Source: JAITMY01 sp031549685 (GTDB lineage Bacteria; Bacteroidota; Bacteroidia; Bacteroidales; UBA932). From it: a stretch of 64,000 bases of DNA. The notes below the pieces were generated by a model. The model had not been told where the DNA came from. It was given only the letters and a program-made list of their open reading frames with translations, and ran no database searches. Both the position numbers and the translations under genes were made by a program. Below are positions 8,146 to 17,606 of this stretch, in pieces. The stretch lies in assembly GCA_031549685.1 (NCBI GenBank), contig JAVBPG010000022.1, positions 19,090-83,089 of the forward strand, given 5' to 3'. The first letter of the stretch is position 1; every line of letters begins with the position of its first letter.

Positions 8146-10314
8146 ATGGCCGAGCAAACGATAGAACAAAAATACGCAGAGCTGTCCTCCGTTTTTTTGC
8201 CCGAGGAAATAGAAAAATCGCACCTGCGGCGGGCGTTTGACCTTGCCTGTTTGGCGCTGCATGGTCGCGAGCGCGAGAACGGCGACCCCTTTATTTTTCA
8301 CGCCCTTGATGTTGCCAAAATTGTGGCTGTGGAGGTGGGTATTGGCGCACAGGCTGCCGCGGCAGCCCTGCTGCACGAGGCCGACAGGCTGGTGCCTATT
8401 CCCGAAAAAGAGCTGCTGCCTCTATTCGGTAAGGAGGTGGTATCCATCGTGGCCAGCCTGCGCAAAATTTCGCAGCTCGATGTCAAAACCACCGCCCTGC
8501 AGGCCGAGGCTTTTCGCCGGCTGCTGGTAACCTACTCCAACGATCCGCGCGTCATTATCATTAAGCTGGCCGACAGGCTGGAGGTAATGCGATCGCTCTC
8601 GTTTTTTCCAAAATCAAAGCACGCCAAAAAATCGGCCGAAACGCTGCTGCTCTATGCTCCGCTGGCGCATAAGCTGGGCCTGTACAAGCTCAAGAGCGAG
8701 CTCGAGGATTTGTCGCTACGCTACACCGAGCCTACGGTTTACCGCGACATCAACACCAAGCTGGCGCTGAGCGAGAAACTGCGCGCCCAGCTGGTGCAGG
8801 ACTTTGTTGCACCCATACAAGCCGAGCTCTCGCACAAGGGGTACGCCTTTGACCTCAAGTATCGCACCAAATCCGTGTACTCCATCTGGAGTAAAATGCA
8901 GAAGCAAAACGTGCCCTTTGAGGGCGTGTACGACGTGTTTGCCATTCGCATTATTCTCAACAACGCATTCGAAAATCGCAAGGATGAGGTGGCCGCCTGC
9001 TGGGATGTGTACTCGGTGGTAACATCGAAGTACGAGCCCGACCTCAAGCGCCTGCGCGATTGGGTTACCAAGTCCAAGACGAACGGCTACGAAAGCCTGC
9101 ACGCCACAGTAAAGGTGGTGGGCAAGCAGGATGTGGAGGTGCAAATTCGCACCGCCCGCATGGACGATGCCGCCGAGCACGGCGCTGCGGCGCACTGGCG
9201 GTACAAGGGCGTGCGCCACGCCGGAGGCGGGGTGGAGGAGTGGCTGGCCAACGTGCGCCACCAGCTCGAAACGGCGGGTAGCGCGGGCGACTACGATGCG
9301 CTGATGGCGCCCAACGAGGTGTTTGTATTTACGCCCAACGGCGATTTGCGCCAGCTAAGGGCGGGAGCCACCGTGCTGGATTTTGCCTTCGATATTCATA
9401 CCGGGCTTGGCTGCCGCTGCACCGGAGCCATACGCAACGGCAAGCACGTACCCATTCGCGAGCCGCTGCAAACGGGCGATGTGGTGGAAATTATTACCGG
9501 AAAAAATCAAACGCCCAACCTCGACTGGCTTACGTACGTTACCACCTCGAAGGCCAAAAACAAGATACGCCAGAAGCTGCGCGAGGATGAGGCCAAAATT
9601 GCCGAGCAGGGAAAGGAGGCGCTCGACCGCAAGCTCAAAAACTGGAAGCTCAACCTCAGCACCGACCCCATTGCCCTGCTGGTAAAGCACTTTAAAATAA
9701 AAACCGCTACCGAGCTGCACGTGAAGCTGGCGCTGGATGAGCTGGATTTTGCCCTGGTGCACGACGTGCTGCAAAAGTACGCGGCGGGCGAGGTGCAGCA
9801 GGCCCCGGAGCGCGAGCCCAAAAAGGAGGAGCCGGCCAAAAGTGCAAAAACATCCAAGTCGAGCGACTACATCGTCATCGATGAGCAGCTCAAGGGCGTG
9901 GACTACAAGCTGGCCAAGTGCTGTAGCCCCATATACGGCGACGATGTGTTTGGCTTTGTAACCGTGGGCAGCGGCATTACCATTCACCGCACCAGCTGCC
10001 CCAACGCCGGGCGCCTGCTCGAGCAGTACGCCTACCGCGTTATTCCCGCCAAGTGGCGCCAGCAGGCCGATGCCGATTCCTTCCAGGCCGTGATAAAAAT
10101 TGTGGCCGGCGACGAAATCTGCTTGCAGCAGCGCCTGTCCGATGCGGTAAGCGCGGCGCACGGCGTAATACGCGGCATGCAGCTCGCTCCCCACCGCGGC
10201 ACGGTGGAGGGGCAAATGCAGGTGTACGTAAAAAATGCCAAGCAGCTCGAGATGCTGCTTTTCCGCCTGTCGCACCTGAAGGGCGTGCAAAAAGCGGTGC
10301 GGGTGGGGAGTTAG
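8146..10314 (+). CDS. relA: RelA/SpoT-type (p)ppGpp synthetase with degenerate hydrolase site
   Basis: Long RSH enzyme of the stringent response, 722 aa with all domains: HD-like (about 25-190), synthetase (about 220-350, with TNGYESLHATVKV), TGS (about 385-450, FVFTPNGDLRQL), a conserved-cysteine region (LAKCCSPIYGDD) and a C-terminal ACT. The hydrolase pocket looks dead. The HD dyad reads LLHEAD (His77-Glu78), the usual VVEDT after it is missing, and the distal KLADRLHNMR motif reads KLADRLEVMR. I therefore infer a synthesis-only, RelA-like role; a bifunctional relative should exist elsewhere in the genome. It has its own promoter. Confidence 0.92.
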   Translation: MAEQTIEQKYAELSSVFLPEEIEKSHLRRAFDLACLALHGRERENGDPFIFHALDVAKIVAVEVGIGAQAAAAALLHEADRLVPIPEKELLPLFGKEVVSIVASLRKISQLDVKTTALQAEAFRRLLVTYSNDPRVIIIKLADRLEVMRSLSFFPKSKHAKKSAETLLLYAPLAHKLGLYKLKSELEDLSLRYTEPTVYRDINTKLALSEKLRAQLVQDFVAPIQAELSHKGYAFDLKYRTKSVYSIWSKMQKQNVPFEGVYDVFAIRIILNNAFENRKDEVAACWDVYSVVTSKYEPDLKRLRDWVTKSKTNGYESLHATVKVVGKQDVEVQIRTARMDDAAEHGAAAHWRYKGVRHAGGGVEEWLANVRHQLETAGSAGDYDALMAPNEVFVFTPNGDLRQLRAGATVLDFAFDIHTGLGCRCTGAIRNGKHVPIREPLQTGDVVEIITGKNQTPNLDWLTYVTTSKAKNKIRQKLREDEAKIAEQGKEALDRKLKNWKLNLSTDPIALLVKHFKIKTATELHVKLALDELDFALVHDVLQKYAAGEVQQAPEREPKKEEPAKSAKTSKSSDYIVIDEQLKGVDYKLAKCCSPIYGDDVFGFVTVGSGITIHRTSCPNAGRLLEQYAYRVIPAKWRQQADADSFQAVIKIVAGDEICLQQRLSDAVSAAHGVIRGMQLAPHRGTVEGQMQVYVKNAKQLEMLLFRLSHLKGVQKAVRVGS

Positions 10315-10403
10315 CAGCAGCAGCTGAGCGCCGCAATTTTCTAATACGGGTTTAGTGTAACGCAAATCAAATCAACTTTCAATAACCATAAAAAACTTAT
10401 GCC

Positions 10404-11813
10404 ATGTTTTACGCGATGATTGTAGTATTTGTGTTAGGCTACCTGGCCATTGCCCTGGAGCACCCTCTAAAGGTAAACAAGTCGGCCACTGCGCTGCTGC
10501 TGGGTGCGCTAATGTGGGTGCTGGTGGCCACCGGCGCGCCGGAGGCCATGCTCTCGTTTGGCGAGTTTACCGCCTACCTGTCCGGCCACCCCGAGGCCAA
10601 GTACATGGAGTGGCTAACGCACGGGCCGCTGCTGGAGCACCTGGGCGAGATAGCCGAAATATTATTCTTCCTCGTTGGCGCCATGACCATTGTGGAGCTG
10701 ATTGACTCGCATGGCGGATTCGGCATTATCACAAGCCGCATTAAAACCACCAAGAAGGTTACCCTGCTGTGGATTGTGGGTGTTATTACCTTTTTCATGT
10801 CGGCGGTGCTCGACAACCTCACCACCTCCATTGTAATGGTAGCCCTTCTTCGTAAGCTGGTGCTCGATAAGAAAGACCGCTGGTTTTACGCCGGCATCGT
10901 GGTGGTGGCGGCCAACGCTGGCGGCGCCTGGTCGCCCATTGGCGACGTTACCACCATCATGCTGTGGATTGCCAATAAGGTCAGCGCCTCCTCCATTATC
11001 GGCGCCACCTTCCTTGCCAGCCTTGCCTCCATGCTCGTGCCGCTGCTGCTGCTTTCGTTTACCTTGAAGGGCAACGTGGTGCGCCCCCAAAAGGATGAGG
11101 GCCGCGCCCGGCTGCAGCTCAAAATCTGGGAGCGCAACCTGATATTCTTTCTGGGCGTAGGCACGCTTCTGGCGGTTCCGGTATTTAAAACGGTAACGCA
11201 CCTGCCGCCCTACTTGGGCATGCTGGGCGGTTTGGGTATTCTGTGGATTGTGGCGGAGATAATGCACCGCAAGCGCCCCGAGCTGGAGCAAGGTCAGCTG
11301 GCGGTTACCTCCGTGCTACAAAAAATAGATATTCCGAGCATCTTGTTCTTTTTCGGGATACTGATGGCCGTGGCCGCGCTACAGGTGTGCGGACAGCTGG
11401 TGGCGCTGTCGGCCAAGCTCGATACCGTTCCGCTGCAGGAGCCCAGCAAGTACTACCTCATCACAACCATTATCGGGGTGCTCTCGTCGGTGGTGGATAA
11501 CGTGCCGCTGGTGGCCGGCGCCATAGGCATGTACAGCTTCCCCACAGACCACTATTTTTGGGAATTCCTGGCCTATGCGGCCGGAACGGGCGGTAGCATC
11601 CTTATCATAGGTTCGGCCGCCGGAGTTGCGGTAATGGGAATGGAAAAAATTGACTTTATATGGTACCTCAAAAAAATTACGCTGCTGGCCTTGGTGGGCT
11701 ACATTGTTGGCTGCGGGGTATTTATTGCGCAAAAAAGCATTACAAGTCCGCACAATCCAGTAAAGGTGGAGCAGCGCATCAACCCGCCCGCCGGTTCGCT
11801 TGCGGTGTCTTAA
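10404..11813 (+). CDS. nhaD: NhaD family Na+/H+ antiporter
   Basis: Inner-membrane antiporter that expels Na+ (or Li+) in exchange for H+. It is 469 aa with about twelve hydrophobic segments and the ion-transporter superfamily fold. Matches to NhaD include the opening segment with ALEHPLKVNKSATALLLGA, then NLTTSIVMVALLRKL, the discontinuous-helix segment NAGGAWSPIGDVTTIMLW and the second repeat VDNVPLVAGAIGMY. It lies 89 bases after the RelA-type gene with no terminator seen between, so it may be partly cotranscribed. Confidence 0.92.
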   Translation: MFYAMIVVFVLGYLAIALEHPLKVNKSATALLLGALMWVLVATGAPEAMLSFGEFTAYLSGHPEAKYMEWLTHGPLLEHLGEIAEILFFLVGAMTIVELIDSHGGFGIITSRIKTTKKVTLLWIVGVITFFMSAVLDNLTTSIVMVALLRKLVLDKKDRWFYAGIVVVAANAGGAWSPIGDVTTIMLWIANKVSASSIIGATFLASLASMLVPLLLLSFTLKGNVVRPQKDEGRARLQLKIWERNLIFFLGVGTLLAVPVFKTVTHLPPYLGMLGGLGILWIVAEIMHRKRPELEQGQLAVTSVLQKIDIPSILFFFGILMAVAALQVCGQLVALSAKLDTVPLQEPSKYYLITTIIGVLSSVVDNVPLVAGAIGMYSFPTDHYFWEFLAYAAGTGGSILIIGSAAGVAVMGMEKIDFIWYLKKITLLALVGYIVGCGVFIAQKSITSPHNPVKVEQRINPPAGSLAVS

Positions 11814-11942
11814 CGTAAGCCGGCTTTACCGAAAAGTGCACGGATTACGATAGCGGGAAGTTTGAAATGCCGTGGAGTCGGGAGCGCTAACTTTTCTTTC
11901 AGGCACTTCCGTTTTTCTCGTAAAACATTCGCTCAAAATTGC

Positions 11943-11950
11943 TACCTTTG
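11943..11950 (+). promoter_or_regulatory. Bacteroidota -7 promoter box for guaB
   Basis: TACCTTTG matches TAnnTTTG. It would give a leader of about 65 bases before the guaB ATG. The leader holds a degenerate ACTTTTAAA-type repeat at 11974-12010. Confidence 0.55.
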
Positions 11951-11973
11951 CCTAAATATACTCGTTTGAGAGC

Positions 11974-12010
11974 AAAGTTTTGAGCTCTTGAACTTTTAAA
12001 ACTTTAAAAC
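11974..12010. repeat. Start-proximal degenerate A/T-rich repeat before guaB
   Basis: Imperfect repeats of TTTTGAGCTCTTGAACTTTT and AAACTTTAAAAC type end 11 bases before the guaB ATG. It belongs to a class seen upstream of many genes in this window. Confidence 0.45.
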
Positions 12011-12021
12011 ATCCGTTTCTT

Positions 12022-13503
12022 ATGTCCTTTGCTACAGAAAGAGCTGCCGTTGAGGGCCTCACATTCGATGATGTGCTGCTTGCGCCCGCCTACTCCGAGG
12101 TGTTGCCGCGCGAGGTAAGCGTGTCCACCAGGTTTACCCGCCGCATTACGCTTAACGCTCCGGTGGTGTCGGCTGCCATGGATACCGTTACCGAGAGCCA
12201 GCTGGCCATTGCCATTGCCCGCGAGGGTGGCATCGGCGTTATTCACAAAAATATGACCATTGAGCAGCAGGCGGCACAGGTAAAGGCCGTAAAGCGCGCC
12301 GAGAACGGCATGATATACGACCCGCTTACCATTGGCCCCGACCAAACGGTGGGCGATGCGCTGCGCATGATGAAGGAGAACCGCATTGGCGGCATTCCGG
12401 TGGTGGACGCGGCTAAAAAGCTGGTGGGCATTGTTACCAACCGCGACCTGCGCTTTGAGGATAACTACAAGCGCACCATTAGCGAGCTAATGACCCCGCG
12501 CGAAAAGCTCATTTTTATTACCGATAAGGATTTTAAAAGCCTGGAGGTAGCTGCTGATATTTTGCGCAAGCACAAGATTGAAAAGTTGCCCGTGGTGCGC
12601 TCCGACAGCAATACGCTCATGGGCTTGTTTACGTTCAAGGATTTGACCAAAGCCAAGGATAATCCAAACGCCTGCAAAGATGGCATGGGACGCCTACGGG
12701 TTGCGGCAGGTGTGGGCATTACCGTTGATGCCATGCAGCGCGTGGCGGCGCTGGTCGAGGCCGGAGTCGATGCAGTGGTAATCGATACGGCGCACGGGCA
12801 TACGCGTGGCGCGGTAGAGCTGCTGAAGAAGGTTAAAGCAACGTACAAAGATGTTGATGTGGTGGTGGGCAACTGCGCTACCGCCGAGGCTGCCAAAATG
12901 CTGGCCGAGGCCGGCGCCGACGCCGTAAAGGTGGGCATTGGCCCGGGCTCCATTTGCACCACGCGCATTATTGCCGGCATAGGCGTGCCGCAGCTGTCGG
13001 CCATTTACGATGTGGCGCAAGCGCTCAAGGGCATGGGCGTTCCCCTTATTGCCGATGGCGGCATTCGCTACTCGGGCGATATTGTAAAGGCGCTGGCCGC
13101 CGGTGCCGACAGCATCATGGCGGGCTCCATGTTTGCCGGGGTGGAGGAGTCGCCCGGCGAAACCATTATTTACAACGGACGCAAGTTTAAATCATACCGT
13201 GGCATGGGCTCGCTGGAAGCCATGCAGCACGGGTCGAAGGACAGGTATTTTCAGGCCGAAGAAAGCGAGCTGAGCAAACTGGTGCCTGAGGGTATTGCCG
13301 GCAGGGTGCCGTTCAAGGGTACGCTGGCCGAGGTAATTTACCAGATGCTGGGCGGCCTGCGCGCCGGCATGTTCTACTGCGGCGCCAAGGATTTGCAGGC
13401 GCTCAAAAGCGCTAAATTTGTGCGCATTACCAACTCGGGCATGACCGAGAGCCACCCGCACGATATTATGGTAACCAGCGAGGCGCCCAACTACAGCCGG
13501 TAG
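12022..13503 (+). CDS. guaB: Inosine-5'-monophosphate dehydrogenase
   Basis: Oxidises IMP to XMP with NAD+, the committed step to GMP. It is 493 aa, the normal size. The (beta/alpha)8 barrel is interrupted by a pair of CBS domains at about residues 95-210. The catalytic loop GIGPGSICTTRI carries Cys312, and the flap region contains YRGMGSLEAM. Downstream is a palindromic repeat and then the SurA-like genes, with which it has no evident functional tie. Confidence 0.97.
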   Translation: MSFATERAAVEGLTFDDVLLAPAYSEVLPREVSVSTRFTRRITLNAPVVSAAMDTVTESQLAIAIAREGGIGVIHKNMTIEQQAAQVKAVKRAENGMIYDPLTIGPDQTVGDALRMMKENRIGGIPVVDAAKKLVGIVTNRDLRFEDNYKRTISELMTPREKLIFITDKDFKSLEVAADILRKHKIEKLPVVRSDSNTLMGLFTFKDLTKAKDNPNACKDGMGRLRVAAGVGITVDAMQRVAALVEAGVDAVVIDTAHGHTRGAVELLKKVKATYKDVDVVVGNCATAEAAKMLAEAGADAVKVGIGPGSICTTRIIAGIGVPQLSAIYDVAQALKGMGVPLIADGGIRYSGDIVKALAAGADSIMAGSMFAGVEESPGETIIYNGRKFKSYRGMGSLEAMQHGSKDRYFQAEESELSKLVPEGIAGRVPFKGTLAEVIYQMLGGLRAGMFYCGAKDLQALKSAKFVRITNSGMTESHPHDIMVTSEAPNYSR

Positions 13504-13511
13504 AGATGAGC

Positions 13512-13590
13512 TGTCACCCCGTGCCTGACACGGGATCTCCTAATTAAAAAGTTCTATGCTTGGAGATTGCGGGTCAAACCCGCAATGACA
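13512..13590. repeat. REP-like palindromic element (TGTCACCCC arm with CGCAATGACA arm)
   Basis: Two hairpin units face each other: CCCCGTGCCTGACACGGGAT on the left, and GATTGCGGGTCAAACCCGCA followed by ATGACA on the right. It sits between the guaB stop codon and the ATG at 13605. Confidence 0.8.
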
Positions 13591-13604
13591 ATTGAATTAA
13601 AGGA

Positions 13605-14462
13605 ATGAACAATTGTTTTAAAATATTTTTTTGCGGCATGATGGCGCTCTTGCTTACTTCCTGCGACTACATGCCGTGGAACCGCAGCGAGCCGTTGGCC
13701 AAGGTGGGTAGCAAAATGCTGTACCCAGAGGATATACAGGACGCCTTTCCGCAAAATATTTCGCCCGCCGACAGCATTACCATGCTGCGCAGCATAGTGG
13801 ATACCTGGGTAAAGAAGGAGTTGATTCTGAAGCTGGCCGAGGAAAATCTGGACAGCAAGCAGAAGGATGTGGCCGCGCTGCTGGAGGAGTACCGCAGCTC
13901 GCTGCTGGTGTACCGCTACGAGCAGGCCTACATTGAGCAGCGCCTCGATACGGTGCTTACTGCTGCCGAGGTGGAGCAATTTTACAACGCCAACAAGCAG
14001 CTCTTTACGCTGAGCAGCCCCCTGGTGCGCGTACTCTTTATTAAGCTCAAAAAGAATTCGCCGTACCTGGAGCGCATAAGGGGCCTGTACCGCTCGTCGA
14101 AGCCCGAGGACATTACCACGCTCGAGGGCCTATGCCTGCAAGCCGCGCTGCGCTTTGACTACTTCGGCGACCGCTGGATTGACATGGAGGAGCTGGCGCG
14201 CGAGCTGCCGCCCAACAAAAGCTACGCGGAGGCCGTGGCGCAAAACAGGTGCGTGGAGGTAAGCGATAACACCTACACCTACCTTGTATCCATTCGCGAG
14301 TACAGGGGCCGCGATGCCGTGGCGCCCTTGGAGTACGAGCAGAACAATATTAAGGTGATGATACTGAGCCGCCGCAAGCAGCGGATGATAGAGGATTTGG
14401 AAAAGCGCCTGCTGCGCGATGCCAAGCATGAGGAATCGGTTAAAATATTTTTAGATGAGTAG
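13605..14462 (+). CDS. SurA-N-like periplasmic lipoprotein
   Basis: 285-aa probable lipoprotein: the signal ends LLLTSC with the lipid-accepting Cys at residue 20. The body is helical and resembles the chaperone (N-terminal) part of SurA/PpiC proteins, with SEPLAKVGSKMLYPEDIQ near the start and WVKKELILKLAEE further on. I see no parvulin catalytic domain. Its stop codon overlaps the ATG of the next, SurA-like gene by 8 bases, so the two are translationally coupled. I infer a role in outer-membrane protein folding; the exact family was not recognised. Confidence 0.75.
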   Translation: MNNCFKIFFCGMMALLLTSCDYMPWNRSEPLAKVGSKMLYPEDIQDAFPQNISPADSITMLRSIVDTWVKKELILKLAEENLDSKQKDVAALLEEYRSSLLVYRYEQAYIEQRLDTVLTAAEVEQFYNANKQLFTLSSPLVRVLFIKLKKNSPYLERIRGLYRSSKPEDITTLEGLCLQAALRFDYFGDRWIDMEELARELPPNKSYAEAVAQNRCVEVSDNTYTYLVSIREYRGRDAVAPLEYEQNNIKVMILSRRKQRMIEDLEKRLLRDAKHEESVKIFLDE

Positions 14463-15810
14463 AAGCAAAAAAATGATACGCAAGGCAGCCCTGCTGGCGC
14501 TATGCCTGACCTTTAACGTGGCCATGAGCCAGCAAAACGTGCTGGACAAGGTGGTGGCCGTGGTGGGCAACGAGGCCATACTGGAGTCGGACCTGGAGCA
14601 GGAGCTCATGCAGCTGCAGGCGCAGGGGCGCATGGTGGACGATGCCGTGCGCTGCGAGCTCTTTGAGGATATGCTCATTCGCAAGCTGCTGCTGGCGCAG
14701 GCCCGCATTGACAGCTTAAAGGAGGATGACATGGTCATAGACCAGGAGGTGGAGCATCGCATACGCTACTTTACCATGCAGCTGGGCAGCGCGCAAAAGG
14801 TGGAGGAGTACTGGCACAAGCCCATGTTCGAAATTAAGGAAAACCTGCGCCAGTTTATGCGGGAGCAAAACCTCACGCAGCTGATGCGCCGGGAGCTGGT
14901 GAAGAACGTCATCATTACCCCGCGCGATGTGGAGCAGTACTACAAAAGCCTGTCGGCCGACAGCCTGCAGATGATTCCCGACCAGTACGTTATACAGCAA
15001 ATAGCGAAGTATCCGCCCTCGGGCAGCGAGGCGCGCTACCTGGTGCGCGAAAAAATGCTGGAGCTGCGCGAGCGCGTGCTCAAGGGCGAAAAATTTTCGA
15101 CGCTGGCCGTAATGTACTCCGAGGACGGGTCGGCGCGGCGCGGCGGTGAGCTGGGGCTGAGCCCGCGCGAGCAGTTTGTAAAACCCTTTGCCGATGCGGC
15201 CTGGCAGCTCAAGGTGGGGCAGGTGTCGCAGATTGTCGAAACCGAGTTCGGCTACCACCTCATTCAGTGCTTCGACATACAGGGCGACATGCGCAACCTG
15301 CGCCACATCCTTATCCGCCCCAAGTTCTCGAGCGAAACGCAGCTGCAGGTTACGCGCGTGCTCGACAGCATTGCCGACTACATCCGCGCGGACAGCATGA
15401 CCTTTGAGCAGGCCGTGCGCTACTCCGAGGACAAGAACACGCGCCTGAGCGGCGGCTACGTGGTAAACCAGCAGTCAGCAACGCCCACCACCCGCTTTGA
15501 CAAAGACCAGCTGCTGCCGGCGGACTACATTGTGCTGCGCGACATGAAGGTGGGCGAGGTGTCGTCGGCATTTGCATCGAAAGACCAATCGGGGAACGAG
15601 ATTTTTAAAATTATAAAGTTCACGGAATTCATTCCTTCGCACCGCGCCAACCTAGCGCAGGATTACACGGTCATTCAGGACGAGTCTAAATATACCAAGC
15701 AGCAGCAGGTGGTTGAGGAGTGGATACAAAAGCGCATAAAAACGGCCTACATTGTTATTTCGCCCGAAATGCAAGGCTGTAAGCTGCAGCGCGAGTGGAT
15801 AAAAAAGTAG
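14455..15810 (+). CDS. SurA-like peptidyl-prolyl isomerase/chaperone
   Basis: Periplasmic chaperone-isomerase for outer-membrane proteins, 451 aa. A signal peptide covers about residues 1-22 (ALLALCLTFNVAMSQQ). The SurA N-terminal helical domain follows (VLDKVVAVVGNEAILESD), then two parvulin-type regions at about 175-285 and 290-400. The first has the usual YSEDGSARRGGELG and EFGYHLIQ; the second is more diverged (YSEDKNTRLSGGYV). It overlaps the upstream lipoprotein gene by 8 bases and is followed by an OstA-like gene, an arrangement that points to outer-membrane assembly. Confidence 0.9.
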   Translation: MSRSKKMIRKAALLALCLTFNVAMSQQNVLDKVVAVVGNEAILESDLEQELMQLQAQGRMVDDAVRCELFEDMLIRKLLLAQARIDSLKEDDMVIDQEVEHRIRYFTMQLGSAQKVEEYWHKPMFEIKENLRQFMREQNLTQLMRRELVKNVIITPRDVEQYYKSLSADSLQMIPDQYVIQQIAKYPPSGSEARYLVREKMLELRERVLKGEKFSTLAVMYSEDGSARRGGELGLSPREQFVKPFADAAWQLKVGQVSQIVETEFGYHLIQCFDIQGDMRNLRHILIRPKFSSETQLQVTRVLDSIADYIRADSMTFEQAVRYSEDKNTRLSGGYVVNQQSATPTTRFDKDQLLPADYIVLRDMKVGEVSSAFASKDQSGNEIFKIIKFTEFIPSHRANLAQDYTVIQDESKYTKQQQVVEEWIQKRIKTAYIVISPEMQGCKLQREWIKK

Positions 15811-15837
15811 CTTTAGATTTCAAACCTCAGAGTTCAG

Positions 15838-17553
15838 ATGCGCGACATGCGACATGCAATATGGTATAGAATTTTGACTTGTTACCTGTTACCTCCTACG
15901 CGTTACTCGTTACTTTTCCTCCTCTTCTTTTGCCTTAACGCTGCTGCTTTTGCCGAGCGGCGGCCGGTACAAATTGAGCATGCCGATGTGGCGCGCGGCC
16001 TCAAACGCCCCGAGGGCACCATCAACAGGCTGATAGGCAACGTGCGGCTGCTGCACAACGGCGCCACCATGACCTGCGACAGCGCCTACATTTACCCCGA
16101 CAACCGCTTCGAGGCCTTTAGCCGTGTGGTGGTGAACAAGGACACCGTGTGGCTTTACGGCGACTACATGGACTACCAAAGCGCTACCGACGTGGGTAAG
16201 GTGCGCGGAAGAATGGTTACCCTCATTGACGGAGAAACGCGCCTGCGTACACAGTTTCTTGACTTCAACACGGCCACCAGCGTGGCGTTTTTTACCAAAG
16301 GCGGAACCATTGACAACGGCGAAAACCTGATGGAGAGCGATCAGGGCTACTACTACTCCAACCAAAAGCTGGCCGTTTTCAACACCAAGGTGGAGATGCA
16401 AAACGCCGAGTACAAAATCAAATCCGACTCGCTGCACTACTACACCGAGGCCGATATTACCAAGTTCTTCAAGCAGTCGTACGTTTTTCACAAGGATGTG
16501 TTTTTAGCCTTTCGTTACGGCTCGTACTACAAGCAGAGCGACCACTTTTTTGTGGCCGACAAGGTGTACATGCTGAGCGAAAAGCAGGAGTCGTGGAGCG
16601 ACAGCGCGCACTACTACCGCTCGCAGAAGGTGGGCGAGATGTACGACAACGTGCAGCTGTACGACTCGGCGCAGCACGCCATGACGCTGGGCGACTACGC
16701 CAAGCTGTACGAGAACGAGGATTTGGCCTTTGTTACCAAGCAGCCCGTGGGCGTTTTCTTTTCGGAAAACGTGAAGGACGACACCATGTTTATCAAGGCC
16801 GACACGCTGCTGGTGCGCCGCGTGGTCAACACCGACACGCTCACCGTGGCGCAGGACAGCATGCGCAAGTACATGCACGCCTTTCACCACGTGAAGTTTT
16901 TCCACCCCGAAATTCAGGGAGCCTGCGACTCCATGTCGTACAGCGCCATCGATTCGCTGGTGGAAATGTTTTACGACCCCGTGCTGTGGAACAAGGAAAA
17001 CCAGCTTACGGCGGACAAGATAAATATTCTTCAAAAAAACAACCAGCTGCACTCGCTCGAGCTCGACGGGGCCGGCTTTATAGCCTCGGTGGACGACAGC
17101 ACCAAGGCATTTTACAACCAGGTAAAGGGCAAGCTGATTATAGCCCACTTTGAGCAAAACGAGCTGTACCAGGTGGATGTGTTTGGCGGCGGGCAATCGG
17201 TGTACTACCTGCGCGATAAGCTGAAGCTGTCGGGTGTCAACAACTCGTCGAGCAACGACATGGTTATCTACGTCAAGAACCGTAAAATTCAACGGATAAA
17301 CTACCTCTCCAACCCCGTTTCGGATATCCTGCCGCCCAAGGATATTGATGTGAAGGAGCTCACGCTGAAGGGGTTTTCGTGGCGGGACCAGCAGCGTCCG
17401 CGCTCGCGCACGGACATTACGCGGCGCAGCATCCGCCCCTCGCAGCGCCAGGAGAGCGGACAGATTCCGCCGCCCGACTTTGCCATAACCCGGCGGATTA
17501 ACGAGGTAAAAAGCGGCTTCTTTCCCCCCGAAAGTTTGAGGAGGAGACCGTAA
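15838..17553 (+). CDS. OstA/LptA-like outer-membrane biogenesis protein
   Basis: 571-aa exported protein. The N-terminal half (about residues 45-210) resembles the OstA-like domain of LptA/LptD, with repeated strands such as NVRLLHNGATMTCDSAYIYP. It probably handles lipopolysaccharide or outer-membrane assembly, fitting the SurA-like genes before it. The start is uncertain. The chosen ATG lies in a degenerate repeat (GCGACATGCGACATGC), and the signal peptide itself is partly coded by a GTTACCTGTTACC-type repeat. ATG at 15847 and TTG at 15874 are alternatives. The C-terminal part is rich in Arg and Pro. Confidence 0.8.
   Translation: MRDMRHAIWYRILTCYLLPPTRYSLLFLLFFCLNAAAFAERRPVQIEHADVARGLKRPEGTINRLIGNVRLLHNGATMTCDSAYIYPDNRFEAFSRVVVNKDTVWLYGDYMDYQSATDVGKVRGRMVTLIDGETRLRTQFLDFNTATSVAFFTKGGTIDNGENLMESDQGYYYSNQKLAVFNTKVEMQNAEYKIKSDSLHYYTEADITKFFKQSYVFHKDVFLAFRYGSYYKQSDHFFVADKVYMLSEKQESWSDSAHYYRSQKVGEMYDNVQLYDSAQHAMTLGDYAKLYENEDLAFVTKQPVGVFFSENVKDDTMFIKADTLLVRRVVNTDTLTVAQDSMRKYMHAFHHVKFFHPEIQGACDSMSYSAIDSLVEMFYDPVLWNKENQLTADKINILQKNNQLHSLELDGAGFIASVDDSTKAFYNQVKGKLIIAHFEQNELYQVDVFGGGQSVYYLRDKLKLSGVNNSSSNDMVIYVKNRKIQRINYLSNPVSDILPPKDIDVKELTLKGFSWRDQQRPRSRTDITRRSIRPSQRQESGQIPPPDFAITRRINEVKSGFFPPESLRRRP
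15839..15912. repeat. Degenerate repeats overlapping the 5' end of the OstA-like gene
   Basis: GCGACATGCGACATGC is followed by units of GTTACCTGTTACC and GTTACTCGTTAC. They overlap the proposed start codon and signal-peptide codons. The GCGACATGC unit is the complement of the one before psd at 37391-37425. Confidence 0.5.
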
Positions 17554-17565
17554 GCGCTGCTGCAC

Positions 17566-17606
17566 GTTGTTGAATTTTGAATTTTTGAACGTTGAACTTT
17601 GAATTC
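17566..17606. repeat. Start-proximal degenerate repeat overlapping the ABC permease start
   Basis: Four imperfect copies of TTGAATTTT/TTGAACTTT run directly into the TTG start codon at 17599. Confidence 0.55.
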
